64,000 nucleotides of DNA. It comes from Paraburkholderia ferrariae NBRC 106233 (GTDB lineage Bacteria > Pseudomonadota > Gammaproteobacteria > Burkholderiales > Burkholderiaceae). Where the stretch lies: NCBI RefSeq assembly GCF_000685035.1, contig NZ_BAYB01000009.1, positions 124,001 through 188,000 of the forward strand, in the 5' to 3' direction. Shown in pieces: positions 1-8,666 of the stretch. The notes under the pieces were generated by a model, which worked only from the letters and a program-made list of their open reading frames with translations, ran no database searches and was not told where the DNA came from. Numbering within the stretch: position 1 is the stretch's first letter; each line of letters begins with the position of its first letter. The position numbers and the translations under genes are program-made.

Positions 1-2
1 CA

Positions 3-581
3 AAGTACTGCTATCTGCATCTGCCTGAGGCGGAGATCACGGCGGTCGAGATCGATCCTGAAGTGATAGCGCTGCGCGACGTGTTCAGGATTCCAGCAGA
101 CGACGCGCGCTTCAGGGTCGTTTGCGCCGATGGCGCTGACCACATCCGGAACGAGGACGTCGCCGCCGATGTCATTCTGGTTGACGCCTATGTTTCGGGC
201 GGGATTGCCAGCCAGTGCACGGATATCGCGTTCTTCTCCGCATGTCGCGAACGGTTGACGGAGACGGGCGTCCTTGCGATCAATTTTACCGATGACGAAC
301 CCGCACTGGACCTTTACGTCGAACGACTGAAAGCCGTGTTCGGCGCCTCATACGCGTTGGTCCGATGCGGGGACGACAGCAATTACGTTGCTTTCGCCTG
401 GAAAGGCAGAAGCCGTCTGCCGTCTTCGCGCGTCCTGCTGGATCGCGCCTTCTCGTATTCGTGGGCGGATGACCTGAGGCTACCGGCAACCGCCAGACGC
501 CTGAAGGGCGGTGCGAGCCTCGACCCGAAGCGGTTGGTCTGGCGCGAGAACGGCCACGCACACTGGGAACAAGGCGCCTGA
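3..581 (+). CDS. Polyamine aminopropyltransferase (spermidine synthase)-like protein, 5' part missing
   Basis: The open frame enters from the left edge at base 3, so the N-terminal half is outside the window; 192 residues are visible. The first residues (ITAVEIDPEVIAL) match the Rossmann-fold SAM/decarboxy-SAM binding strand of spermidine synthases, with the acidic E-I-D-P loop that contacts the cofactor. The segment VCADGADHIRN is the next conserved strand, and DVILVDAY resembles the catalytic-loop strand. These families transfer an aminopropyl group to putrescine, but many bacterial paralogues of this type are fused to membrane domains or have unknown acceptors, so the substrate is not assigned. 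A GTG at 63 could be mistaken for a start, but the conserved upstream codons show the gene is simply cut by the window. It ends 29 bp before the convergent small ribbon-helix-helix gene. Confidence 0.75.
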   Translation, partial: KYCYLHLPEAEITAVEIDPEVIALRDVFRIPADDARFRVVCADGADHIRNEDVAADVILVDAYVSGGIASQCTDIAFFSACRERLTETGVLAINFTDDEPALDLYVERLKAVFGASYALVRCGDDSNYVAFAWKGRSRLPSSRVLLDRAFSYSWADDLRLPATARRLKGGASLDPKRLVWRENGHAHWEQGA

Positions 582-609
582 TCCTGCTCGCAGATTCAGG
601 CAGCTTCAG

Positions 610-813
610 TCAGCTCCCGTTCGCGTTACGCCCGACCCGCTTTCCGAGCGCGCTCTTCGTCTTGTAGGTCACGCCGTGACGTTCGAGATATTCGCGGATC
701 AACTGCCGGACAACCTGCGACGACGTCAGATCCTGCGCGGCACAGAGCTTCTCGAATGCCTCCTTCTTGGCGGGATCGATCAGGATGGTCAGGCGGGCGG
801 TTTTCGTTTCCAT
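610..813 (-). CDS. Small ribbon-helix-helix (CopG/Arc-type) DNA-binding protein
   Basis: A 67-residue protein. The N-terminal ETKTARLTILID is a typical RHH beta strand with alternating polar residues. It is followed by two helices (PAKKEAFEKLCAAQDL and TSSQVVRQLIREYLERHG) separated by the TSSQ turn, the standard helix-2 start of this fold. Such proteins bind DNA as dimers and usually repress their own promoter or act as antitoxins; no toxin gene is adjacent. I chose the ATG at 813 because the RHH strand begins right after it. A longer frame reaches 879 but adds residues unlike this family. No clear Shine-Dalgarno is visible before 813. A small AT-rich palindrome lies 24 bp upstream and could be its operator. 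Confidence 0.7.
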   Translation of the reverse strand: METKTARLTILIDPAKKEAFEKLCAAQDLTSSQVVRQLIREYLERHGVTYKTKSALGKRVGRNANGS

Positions 814-836
814 TGGGGGCAGGAAAGGCAAGTATG

Positions 837-849
837 ATAATCGAATTAT
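837..849. promoter_or_regulatory. AT-rich palindrome upstream of the RHH gene
   Basis: ATAAT-CGA-ATTAT is a perfect 5-bp inverted repeat with a 3-bp spacer, 24 bp upstream of the RHH start and in the only AT-rich stretch nearby. It overlaps a TATAAT-like hexamer on the minus strand. Position and symmetry fit autoregulation by a dimeric RHH protein; this is inference. Confidence 0.3.
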
Positions 850-1011
850 AATACACTCGCGTTCAATGCCAATGACCACGCGAGCGGCCGAGGTCGTCCC
901 GGCAAACGCGTCTCCCGGAATATTGAAGCCCGGCGCCGCGAGGTCCCGGCGGCACAGCCGGAACAGCGGGTTCCAGATGTTTCCCCGCCTGATGCCCCTC
1001 CCGATGCGGGC

Positions 1012-1779
1012 TTACCCCCTGTATCCCTGTCTCCAGAAATACGCGAGTACATCGTCGGCTACAGGCACAACCGCCAGCGCGACGAGCGCCGCAGCGAGCG
1101 GAACGGTCGACACGTAACCCACGTGCCTGAACCCGATTGCGCCTGCCAGAGCGCCGACGAAAAAAGAAGCCAGCATCGTGCCGTGCGTCCTCAATTTCGC
1201 GCGGTTCGCGATGACCGCGTGCGCATCCGCGTCAACGGTCGGCCGGTTCCAGTAAAAGAGCTTGCCCAACTCTATCCCGAGGTCCGTTACGATGCCGGTC
1301 ATGTGCGTCGTGCGGATCTCCGCACCCGACAGCTTCGCGATCATCGCGTTCTGCAGCCCCATGATGAAGCAGAGCAGGATCACGGTCACAGGCACAAAGA
1401 ACGCCTCCCAAAGCGCGAGATGGCTGCCGAGCAAGCCGAACAGAAGCAGCAGCGTGGCCTCTACCAGCAACGGCAGGACGTACTGGCTTTGCAGGTTGCG
1501 CCGTCGCCCCCAGTTGACGAGCACAGCCGAGCACCCGGCACCGACAAGAAACGATGCGAGCGCACCCATACCGGCAAGCGCAAGACGAGCATCCCCGAGC
1601 GCGGTTTGGTCGGCGATCGCCGAGACAATGCCGCTCATGTGTGACGTGTATTGCCCGACCGCGAGGTAGCCGCCGGCGTTGGCCGCTCCCGCGACAAAAG
1701 CGAGCGACAACCCGAGCTGACGGTTTGCGCCTGCGCTGCGTCGCCTTCCCGTGAGGCTTCGAAAATACTGTGCTGGCAT
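1012..1779 (-). CDS. DUF1275 (YoaK-type) integral membrane protein
   Basis: A 255-residue membrane protein. The start (LAFVAGAANAGGYLAVGQYTSHMSG) carries the DUF1275 signature: a first helix with a G-x-x-N/D turn, then T-x-H-M-S/T-G. A second T-T-H-M-T-G copy near residue 160 marks the internal repeat of the family. Six or seven hydrophobic segments can be seen, including LPLLVEATLLLLFGLLG, FFVPVTVILLCFIMG and TMLASFFVGALAGAIGF. The family is common in Burkholderia and its transport substrate is unknown; it lies in the inner membrane. It is transcribed away from the hydrogenase-like operon, and the 254-bp divergent gap carries an inverted repeat 31 bp before this start. Length matches family members (220-260 aa). 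Confidence 0.85.
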   Translation of the reverse strand: MPAQYFRSLTGRRRSAGANRQLGLSLAFVAGAANAGGYLAVGQYTSHMSGIVSAIADQTALGDARLALAGMGALASFLVGAGCSAVLVNWGRRRNLQSQYVLPLLVEATLLLLFGLLGSHLALWEAFFVPVTVILLCFIMGLQNAMIAKLSGAEIRTTHMTGIVTDLGIELGKLFYWNRPTVDADAHAVIANRAKLRTHGTMLASFFVGALAGAIGFRHVGYVSTVPLAAALVALAVVPVADDVLAYFWRQGYRG

Positions 1780-1809
1780 AGGATCTTCAGACGTTCGCCC
1801 GGATGTGGG

Positions 1810-1828
1810 CCCATATCCGATATATGGG
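1810..1828. promoter_or_regulatory. Inverted repeat upstream of DUF1275 gene
   Basis: CCCATAT-CCGAT-ATATGGG is a perfect 7-bp inverted repeat with a 5-bp spacer, 31 bp upstream of the DUF1275 start and within the divergent spacer shared with the hyf-like operon. It could be an operator for either side. The same spacer holds a second, weaker symmetry at 1931-1959 (CATACAT ... ATGTATG). Confidence 0.35.
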
Positions 1829-2033
1829 GCTTTGAGGCACTGCGCCTTGCGCGCCTGCCCACTCGAAGCACCCGTCTTTTTGGCGTCATGTGCCTTTCAT
1901 GATAATGCCATTAGTATACTCTGCTATCCACATACATCTTTCGATGTAATATTATGTATGCGCAAGACTGATCCGGCGTGCCGGGCTCGGTCCATGCCCC
2001 TCGTCCAATCCGAGCGCACTGGAGACCATCCGG

Positions 2034-4040
2034 ATGGCAAACGTGTCTGGCGTGCATTTCGTCCTGCTGGTCGTGGCTGCCTGGCTCGCAGTCGGCGCGC
2101 TGGGCCTTGGGGTGCTGCATCGCACGCGGCTTGTCGCACACGGTCTGTTTCCGCTTGGCGCACTGGCTGGGTTGCTGCTGGGCGTGGCAGGACTTGCCGG
2201 CATCTTCGCCGAACCGTCCACTCTCGTGCTGCCGGTCGGTCTGCCCGGTCTTCCCTTTCATCTGCGCCTCGACCGGCTGTCTGGCTATTTCCTTTTCGTG
2301 CTCGGTGTCGTCACCGCAGGCATCGGCGCCTTCTCTGCCGGCTATTTCCGCAAAGGCGAAGGGACGGAGCCTGGGCTGATCTGTTTCGAATACCACGTGT
2401 GTGTCGCAAGCATCGCGCTTGTGCTCGTCGCAGACGACGCCTACGCGTTCATGGTGGCCTGGGAAACGCTGACGCTGTCCGCCACGTTCCTGGTGATGAC
2501 CAACCACCGGATCGGCGAAATCCGGCGCGCCGCCTACCTGTACTTCCTGATTTCGCACGTCGGCGCGCTCGCACTGCTCCTTTGCTTCGGCATTCTGCAG
2601 GCTCGCACCGGCGACTACACCTTCGCCAACATGCGCGCGCAGTCGCCTGACGCGTTCTGGGCATCGCTCGCGTTCCTGTTCGCACTCGTCGGATTCGGCG
2701 CCAAGGCCGGCGTGTTCCCGCTACATGTCTGGCTGCCGGAGGCGCATCCGGCGGCGCCGTCGCCCGTGTCGGCACTCCTGAGCGGATTCGTGCTGAAAGT
2801 CGGTCTGTACGGCATGCTGCGCACCGTGTTCGACCTGCTCCACGTGCAGATCGCGTGGTGGGGCGTGCTGTTGCTCGTGCTCGGTGTCGGCACCACGCTG
2901 CTTGGCGTGGTGTTCAGCACGATCCAGGTCGACATGAAGCGCCTGCTCGCGTATTCGTCGATCGACAATGTTGGCCTGATGATCGCTGCGCTCGGACTCG
3001 CAGTGCTGTTTCGTGCTTGCGGCATGCCGCTTCTGTCGGCCCTGGCGCTGACCGCGATGCTCTACCAGATCGCCGCGCACGCATCGTTCAAGAGTCTGCT
3101 GTTCCTGGGTACGGGCGCTGTGCTCCACGCCACCGGAGAGCGCAATCTTGGCAAGCTGGGCGGCCTGATCCGCTTCATGCCGTGGACCGCGTGGGCCGTC
3201 CTTGCCGGTGTCGCAGCCAGCGCAGGCTTGCCGCCGCTGAGCGGTTTCGTCGGGGAGTGGCTCCTGCTGCAGAGTTTCCTGTTCGCACCGGGCTTGCCCA
3301 ATTCCCTGCTCGCCATGACGGTGCCGATCGTGGCCGCGCTGGTCGCGATGTCCGCGGCGCTAGCCGGCTACACGATGGTCAAGTTCTTTGGCATCGTGTT
3401 CCTCGGGCAGCCGAGGGAAGCGAAACTGGCCCGCGCTCGCGATGCGAATGCATGGGAACGGCTCGCGTTCTGCTGGTTCGCGGCGGTCGGCGTGCTGCTC
3501 GGGCTGATGCCCGTTCAGTTCGTCAAGATGCTGGACCCGGTCACGCGTGCGCTGGTTGGGAGCGGCCTCGCCGCGAACAATCACGGCTGGCTGCTGTTCG
3601 CGCCGGTATCGACTGCACGGGCGAGTTACATGCCCGCCGTGTTCATGCTTTTCCTGATTGCCTGCTGCGCTCTCGCCTGGGTCCTGGTGCGGCGCTTCTA
3701 CCACGGCCGGCTGCGTCGCGCGGCGCCCTGGAACTGCGGCTTTCCGTTCGCGACGGCGCGAATGCAGGACACGGCCGAAGGCTTCGGGCAACCGATCCGG
3801 GAGATCTTCACGCCGCTGCTACGCGTCGAGCGGCAATTGCCGTCGCCATACGATACGCAACCGGCCTACCGCGTATCGGTTACCGATCGCACGTGGTCCC
3901 TGTTCTACGACCGTATCGCGGCACTCACGCAGCGCGCGGCACGATGGGCTGGCCGGCTGCAGACAGGCAAGATCGCCGTGTACCTGACCTACAGCTTCGC
4001 CGTACTGATCCTGCTCCTGATGCTGGTGAGAAGATGGTAA
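2034..4040 (+). CDS. hyfB: Hydrogenase-4 component B-like proton-translocating membrane subunit
   Basis: A 668-residue polytopic membrane protein of the NuoL/MrpA antiporter-like family, the first gene of a six-gene operon. The core shows the family's charged transmembrane residues: the motif FGAKAGVFPLHVWLPEAHPA (about residues 222-241), with the Lys and His positions used for proton transfer, then SALLSGFVLKVGLYG and DMKRLLAYSSIDNVG. About 16 hydrophobic segments can be counted. In formate hydrogenlyase and related complexes this subunit couples redox energy to ion pumping in the inner membrane. The ATG at 2034 is preceded by GGAGA at a good distance. The stop codon overlaps the start of the next gene. 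Length is normal for HyfB/HycC. Confidence 0.88.
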   Translation: MANVSGVHFVLLVVAAWLAVGALGLGVLHRTRLVAHGLFPLGALAGLLLGVAGLAGIFAEPSTLVLPVGLPGLPFHLRLDRLSGYFLFVLGVVTAGIGAFSAGYFRKGEGTEPGLICFEYHVCVASIALVLVADDAYAFMVAWETLTLSATFLVMTNHRIGEIRRAAYLYFLISHVGALALLLCFGILQARTGDYTFANMRAQSPDAFWASLAFLFALVGFGAKAGVFPLHVWLPEAHPAAPSPVSALLSGFVLKVGLYGMLRTVFDLLHVQIAWWGVLLLVLGVGTTLLGVVFSTIQVDMKRLLAYSSIDNVGLMIAALGLAVLFRACGMPLLSALALTAMLYQIAAHASFKSLLFLGTGAVLHATGERNLGKLGGLIRFMPWTAWAVLAGVAASAGLPPLSGFVGEWLLLQSFLFAPGLPNSLLAMTVPIVAALVAMSAALAGYTMVKFFGIVFLGQPREAKLARARDANAWERLAFCWFAAVGVLLGLMPVQFVKMLDPVTRALVGSGLAANNHGWLLFAPVSTARASYMPAVFMLFLIACCALAWVLVRRFYHGRLRRAAPWNCGFPFATARMQDTAEGFGQPIREIFTPLLRVERQLPSPYDTQPAYRVSVTDRTWSLFYDRIAALTQRAARWAGRLQTGKIAVYLTYSFAVLILLLMLVRRW

Positions 4041-4984
4041 GCGTATCCGGCGTGATCTCGCAGGCCCTCGAGATTGTCGTGGCGCTTGCCGGCGCCCCCC
4101 TGCTCACGGGCTGGATCAACCAGTGCCGAGCATGGCTGCAGAACCGGCGTGCGCCTTCCATCTGGCAGCCTTACCGGATGCTCCACAAGCTGTTCAACAA
4201 GGAATCGGTCGTCGCGCACAGCGCAAGTCCCGTCTTTCGTGGTGCACCTTACGTCGTCTGGGCCGCGATGACGCTTGCGTGTGCGATCGTACCCACGCTG
4301 TCGACCGAACTACCGCTGTCGCCCGCTGCGGACGCGATCGCGCTTGTCGGCCTGTTTGCGCTCGCGCGGTTCGCGTTATCGCTCGCCGCGATGGACATCG
4401 GTACCGCGTTCGGCACGCTCGGTGCCCGCCGCGAGATGCTGGTCGGCTTCCTCGCAGAGCCTGCGTTGCTCATGGTGCTGTTCTCCGCCTCGCTGATCAC
4501 GCAGTCGACACTGCTCACGAGCATCGTCGCGACACTCGGCCGGGGTGAACTCACAATCTATCCGAGCCTGGCCTTCGCGGGTATTGCGTTCACGCTGGTG
4601 TCGCTCGCCGAGAACGCGCGGCTACCCGTCGACAATCCGGCCACCCACCTCGAACTGACGATGATCCACGAGGCGCTGATCCTCGAATATTCAGGACGAC
4701 ACCTCGCACTGATGGAGTGGGCCGCGAGTCTCAAGCTGTTCGCGTACTCGTGCATTGGCCTGGCGCTGTTCGTACCGTGGGGCATCGCCGGGGCAGGCAG
4801 CCCGTTTGCGCTGCTGCTCGCGCTGCCCGCGCTCTTCATCAAGCTGATGGCGGGCGGCGCGGCGCTTGCGGCAGTGGAAACCGCCAACGCAAAAATGCGG
4901 ATTTTCCGGGTTCCCGAGTTTCTCGCCACCGCTTTTCTGCTCGCGGTCATCGGCATGCTCGTGCACATTTTGCTGGGGGCATGA
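4034..4984 (+). CDS. hyfC: Hydrogenase-4 component C-like (NuoH-like) membrane subunit
   Basis: A 316-residue membrane protein of the NuoH/HycD/HyfC family. Recognisable parts are WQPYRMLHKLFNKESVV near residue 42 (the cytosolic loop following helix 1), the helix with SLAENARLPVDNPATHLELT (charged loop shared with complex I subunit H, E and D residues facing the Q-module) and the following MIHEALILEYSG. In complex I this subunit joins the peripheral electron-transfer arm to the membrane arm. The start overlaps the hyfB stop by 7 bp, so translation is probably coupled. The next gene begins one base after its stop. An in-frame open stretch runs far upstream inside hyfB but is only its alternative frame. 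Confidence 0.87.
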   Translation: MVSVSGVISQALEIVVALAGAPLLTGWINQCRAWLQNRRAPSIWQPYRMLHKLFNKESVVAHSASPVFRGAPYVVWAAMTLACAIVPTLSTELPLSPAADAIALVGLFALARFALSLAAMDIGTAFGTLGARREMLVGFLAEPALLMVLFSASLITQSTLLTSIVATLGRGELTIYPSLAFAGIAFTLVSLAENARLPVDNPATHLELTMIHEALILEYSGRHLALMEWAASLKLFAYSCIGLALFVPWGIAGAGSPFALLLALPALFIKLMAGGAALAAVETANAKMRIFRVPEFLATAFLLAVIGMLVHILLGA

Positions 4985-5644
4985 ATGCACGGCTACGCGA
5001 CGCAACTGATCAATTTTCTCGCGGCCGTTCTGCTCGCGTTATCGTTCGCGATGCTGAGCCAACGCCGTATTCTCTCGCTGATCCACCTCTATACGCTGCA
5101 GGGTGTCGCACTCGTGCTGGCAAACCTGATCCCCGGATTCGTGACTGGCGACGCGCACCTGTACGTCTCCGCGGGCCTCACGCTCGTGCTGAAGGTCGGC
5201 GTGATTCCGTGGATCCTGTACCGGCTTGTGCGCCGGCTCAACGTCCGGGCCGATGTCGAGCCGCTCATCAACATTCCGACGACGATGCTGATCGGCATCG
5301 TGCTGGTCATCATTGCGTTCAACGTCGCCTCGCCAATCAGCCAGCTCGCGACCTCGGTCGCGCACGGCACACTCGGCATCGCGCTCGCGTGCGTGTTGCT
5401 GTCGTTCATGGCGATGATCACGCGCGCGAAGGCAATTCCCCAGGTGATCGGCTTCCTGTCGATGGAGAACGCGCTGTTCTTTGCCGCAACGGCGGCGACC
5501 AACGGCATGCCGATGATCGTGGAGCTCGGCATCGGGCTGGACGTGCTGGTCGGGATCCTGATTCTGGGCGTGTTCATGTTCCAGATCCGGGAGCAGTTCG
5601 ACAGCCTGGACATCCATCACATCGAGAGCCTCAGGGATGAGTGA
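4985..5644 (+). CDS. hyfE: Hydrogenase-4 component E-like (NuoK-like) membrane subunit
   Basis: A 219-residue membrane protein with six or seven hydrophobic segments (LINFLAAVLLALSFAML, LYTLQGVALVLANL, LTLVLKVGVIPWILYRL, MLIGIVLVIIAFNV, GTLGIALACVLLSFMAMI, IGLDVLVGILILGVFMF). The central LKVGVIPWILYRL and SMENALFFAA segments match HyfE, whose C-terminal half is related to complex I subunit K. The start directly abuts the hyfC stop and the end overlaps hyfF by 8 bp, so it is one polycistron. The role is as a small ion-channel subunit of the membrane arm. Confidence 0.85.
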   Translation: MHGYATQLINFLAAVLLALSFAMLSQRRILSLIHLYTLQGVALVLANLIPGFVTGDAHLYVSAGLTLVLKVGVIPWILYRLVRRLNVRADVEPLINIPTTMLIGIVLVIIAFNVASPISQLATSVAHGTLGIALACVLLSFMAMITRAKAIPQVIGFLSMENALFFAATAATNGMPMIVELGIGLDVLVGILILGVFMFQIREQFDSLDIHHIESLRDE

Positions 5645-7100
5645 CGCCCACGTCGTGCTCGCCGTGCTCGGCATTCCGCTCGTGGCCGCCGCCTGCCTGG
5701 CGCTCACGCGAGCGAGCCGTGTCGCGCGTCATATGAACATCGCCTTCAGCTTCGCGACATTCGCGGCGACACTCGTGCTCGCCGCGCGCACCGTCGACCA
5801 TGGGCCGTCGTTTGCATTCGGCCGGGCATTTTTCGTCGATCCTCTCAACGTGTACCTCGTCGCGCTGACCGCGTTCGTCGGCTGGACGACGTCGATGTTC
5901 TCGCGGCCATACATGCGGGTCGAAGAGGCGCGCGGCCGGATGACGGCAAAGCGGATGCGGCTCTATCACAGCATGTACCAGATCTTCATGTTCGCCATGC
6001 TGCTTGCGCTGCTGACCAATAATCTCGGCGTGCTCTGGATCGCGATGGAAGCCGCCACACTCGCAACCGTGCTGCTCGTCAGCGTCTATCGCACCGCCGC
6101 GAGCCTCGAAGCTGCATGGAAATATTTCATCCTGTGCGGCGTCGGCATCGCGCAGGCATTGTTCGGCACGATCCTGCTTTACCTCGCTGCGAGCCGACAG
6201 TTGACCGATGTCGATGCGCTGCTCTGGACGAGCCTGGCCGCCGCCAGGACGCACCTTGATCCGAACATCGTATCGATTGCCTTCGTGTTCCTGCTCGTAG
6301 GCTACGGCACCAAAGTCGGCCTTGTGCCGATGCATAGCTGGTTACCGGACGCCCACGCCGAAGGCCCGACGCCGATTTCGGCCGTGCTTTCGGGGCTGCT
6401 GCTGAACGTCGCGCTGTACGCCGTACTGCGCTGCAAGGTGCTTGCCGACGGCGCACTGGGCAACGGTACGCCGGGGCATTTGCTGGTCGGGTTCGGGCTC
6501 GTGTCGGTACTGGTTGCTTCTTTCTCGCTGTTCCGCCAGAAAGACGTCAAGCGGCTGTTCTCCTGGTCCTCGATCGAGCACATGGGGCTGATGACCTTCG
6601 CGTTCGGACTGGGAGGCCCGATTGCGACGTTCGCAGGACTCCTTCACATGACCGTCCATTCGCTCGTCAAATCGGCGATTTTCTTCACCGTGGGTCACGC
6701 AGTGCAGAAGGCAGGCACGCAGGCGATCGAGGGGATTCGCGGGCTGCTGCAGGTCAGCCCGACCGTCGGCTGGGGGATGATGCTCGGCACGCTTGCGATC
6801 CTCGGCCTGCCGCCGTTCGGCGTGTTTGCGAGCGAATTCCTGATCCTGACGACCGCCATGAATACGATACCGTGGACGGCCCCCCTGCTCCTGCTCGGCC
6901 TCGCCGTCGCATTTGCGGCAATCTTCGCGCGCGTGCAGCGAATGGTGCTGGGTGGAACGACAACGGCAAAGCCGCTCGAACATCGCCCCGCGCTGCTGCC
7001 GGTATTCGTGCATCTGGGCCTCGGGCTGATGCTCGGTCTCTATGTGCCACCCTACCTGGCAACGTGGTATCGCCAGGCCGCGACGATGCTGGGAGGCTGA
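5637..7100 (+). CDS. hyfF: Hydrogenase-4 component F-like proton-translocating membrane subunit
   Basis: A 487-residue member of the NuoN/MrpD antiporter-like family. It shows the conserved glutamate in LGVLWIAMEAATLATVL, the core motif LVGYGTKVGLVPMHSWLPDAHAEGP (K and H of the proton path; about residues 220-245), SAVLSGLLLNVALYAVLR and KDVKRLFSWSSIEHMGL, which are hallmarks of this family. About 13-14 hydrophobic segments. It is the second pump-type subunit of the complex, in the inner membrane. It overlaps hyfE by 8 bp and is separated from hyfG by 3 bp. HyfD, a third such subunit in E. coli hydrogenase-4, is absent here. Confidence 0.88.
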   Translation: MSDAHVVLAVLGIPLVAAACLALTRASRVARHMNIAFSFATFAATLVLAARTVDHGPSFAFGRAFFVDPLNVYLVALTAFVGWTTSMFSRPYMRVEEARGRMTAKRMRLYHSMYQIFMFAMLLALLTNNLGVLWIAMEAATLATVLLVSVYRTAASLEAAWKYFILCGVGIAQALFGTILLYLAASRQLTDVDALLWTSLAAARTHLDPNIVSIAFVFLLVGYGTKVGLVPMHSWLPDAHAEGPTPISAVLSGLLLNVALYAVLRCKVLADGALGNGTPGHLLVGFGLVSVLVASFSLFRQKDVKRLFSWSSIEHMGLMTFAFGLGGPIATFAGLLHMTVHSLVKSAIFFTVGHAVQKAGTQAIEGIRGLLQVSPTVGWGMMLGTLAILGLPPFGVFASEFLILTTAMNTIPWTAPLLLLGLAVAFAAIFARVQRMVLGGTTTAKPLEHRPALLPVFVHLGLGLMLGLYVPPYLATWYRQAATMLGG

Positions 7101-7103
7101 AGC

Positions 7104-8666
7104 ATGCGGCTCGATACGGCACAGATCGAAGATGCGATCCCGCTGTCGCACTCAGCGGGCCAAATTCCAGCAGTTATCGCGGACGTCAACGAAGCGCGGT
7201 GGCTCGAAATCGCGCACACGGCGCGCTCACAGCAGAACCGGCTCATTGCGATGTGGGGCAGCGAAGCGCCCGATGGGATTTGTGCAGTGAACGCCGCGTA
7301 CGAATGTGAAGACGGGATACTGTGGGTGCGTCTTGCGACGGAGCCTGGTCCGCCACCCGATGGAAGCTTTCCCGATCTTGCCGCCATTTTTCCGTACTCG
7401 GTGCGCATGCAGCGCGCAATCTTCGATCTCACTGGGCTGCGGGCTCGCGGGGCACAGGACGCGCGCGCGTGGCTCAATCACGGCAACTGGCCCAACGACT
7501 ATTTCCCGTTGCAAAAACAGGCGACCGGTCTCGAAAAATTCGAATCGAGCGAGGCAGACTACCCCTTCATACAGGTCGCGGGAGATGGCGTTCACGAAAT
7601 CGCGGTCGGGCCGATCCACGCCGGCACCATTGAGCCGGGCCATTTCCGGTTCTCGGTCGTCGGGGAAAAGGTGCTGCGCCTCGAAGAGCGTCTCGGCTAC
7701 GTGCACCGGGGCGTCGAACGGTTGTTCGAACGAACCCCGGCCTCAGGTGGCCACCGGATCGCGGCACGGATTGCGGGCGACTCGACAGTTGCGTTTTCAT
7801 GGGCGTACTGCATGGCGCTTGAGCAGGCATGCGGCACGGCAATATCGCGCCGCGCGCTGTACGTGCGCGCCCTCCTGCTGGAAAGAGAGCGTGTTGCCAA
7901 TCATCTGGGCGACCTTGGCGCACTCGGCAACGATGCGGGGTTTGCCTTCGGACTCGCCCAGTTCTCACGGCTCAAGGAGGACTGGATCCGGATGAACGCC
8001 CACGTCTTCGGGCATCGTTATCTGATGGACCGGATCGTGCCGGGGGGCGTGGCAGTCGATATTCGCCCCGAGACTGCAACGGCACTCGTCAGGCAGTGTG
8101 ACCGTATCGAGCGTGAAGTCCACGTCTTGCGCAAGATCTACGAAGACCAGTCGGGATTGCAGGACCGCTTTGCCGGCACGGGCCGGTTGACTGCCGATGT
8201 TGCCGGGCATTTCGGCGTGCGCGGCATGGCGGCCCGCGCCAGCGGCCAGACGTTTGATGTGCGCGCAACCTTGCGACCCGCTCCGTATGACGATGTGGCC
8301 GTCAATGCGCCATCCGACCCGCGGGGCGACGTCGCGGCGCGTGTTGCCGTGCGATTTACCGAAATCGATGAGTCACTGCGTCTGATACGTGCATTGCTGG
8401 CCGACCTTCCGGCTGGACCCGTTGCTATCGACATGAAACCGGCAACCGCGCATTCGTGCGGGACGGGCTGGGTGGAGGGGTGGCGCGGCGACGTATTCGT
8501 CGCGCTTGAGCTGGACGCAAACGATGTGGTTTCGCGCTGCCATTGCCACGATCCATCGTGGCAGGCCTGGCCAGCACTCGAGCACGCGATCATCGGCAAC
8601 ATCGTCGCGGATTTTCCGCTGATCAACAAGTCGTTCAACCTGAACTACGCGGGGCACGATCTCTGA
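7104..8666 (+). CDS. Hydrogenase large subunit-like protein (HyfG/EhrL type) lacking the nickel-binding cysteines
   Basis: A 520-residue fusion like HycE/HyfG: an N-terminal NuoC-like part (about residues 20-160, ending near NDYFPL) and a C-terminal NuoD/large-subunit part (about 165-520, with IHAGTIEPGHFRFSVVGE and RLGYVHRGVERLFE). In real [NiFe] hydrogenases the large subunit has R-x-C-G-x-C and a C-terminal D-P-C-x-x-C. Here the first reads R222-I-A-G-D-S227 and the second N512-L-N-Y-A-G517, so all four Ni/Fe ligands are gone, as is the C-terminal extension normally removed by a maturation protease. It cannot hold the NiFe site; it resembles the large subunit of energy-converting hydrogenase-related (Ehr) complexes. 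Its stop overlaps the next start (TGATG). Confidence 0.87.
   Translation: MRLDTAQIEDAIPLSHSAGQIPAVIADVNEARWLEIAHTARSQQNRLIAMWGSEAPDGICAVNAAYECEDGILWVRLATEPGPPPDGSFPDLAAIFPYSVRMQRAIFDLTGLRARGAQDARAWLNHGNWPNDYFPLQKQATGLEKFESSEADYPFIQVAGDGVHEIAVGPIHAGTIEPGHFRFSVVGEKVLRLEERLGYVHRGVERLFERTPASGGHRIAARIAGDSTVAFSWAYCMALEQACGTAISRRALYVRALLLERERVANHLGDLGALGNDAGFAFGLAQFSRLKEDWIRMNAHVFGHRYLMDRIVPGGVAVDIRPETATALVRQCDRIEREVHVLRKIYEDQSGLQDRFAGTGRLTADVAGHFGVRGMAARASGQTFDVRATLRPAPYDDVAVNAPSDPRGDVAARVAVRFTEIDESLRLIRALLADLPAGPVAIDMKPATAHSCGTGWVEGWRGDVFVALELDANDVVSRCHCHDPSWQAWPALEHAIIGNIVADFPLINKSFNLNYAGHDL

Noticed and set aside
879..1011. Longer start for the RHH gene and coding potential between it and DUF1275
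   Set aside because: Extra residues are unlike RHH proteins, and no frame in the spacer has a start with a ribosome site.
7104..8666. A functional [NiFe] hydrogenase-4
   Set aside because: The four nickel-binding cysteines, the processed C-terminal extension, HyfA/HyfH and maturation genes are all missing.
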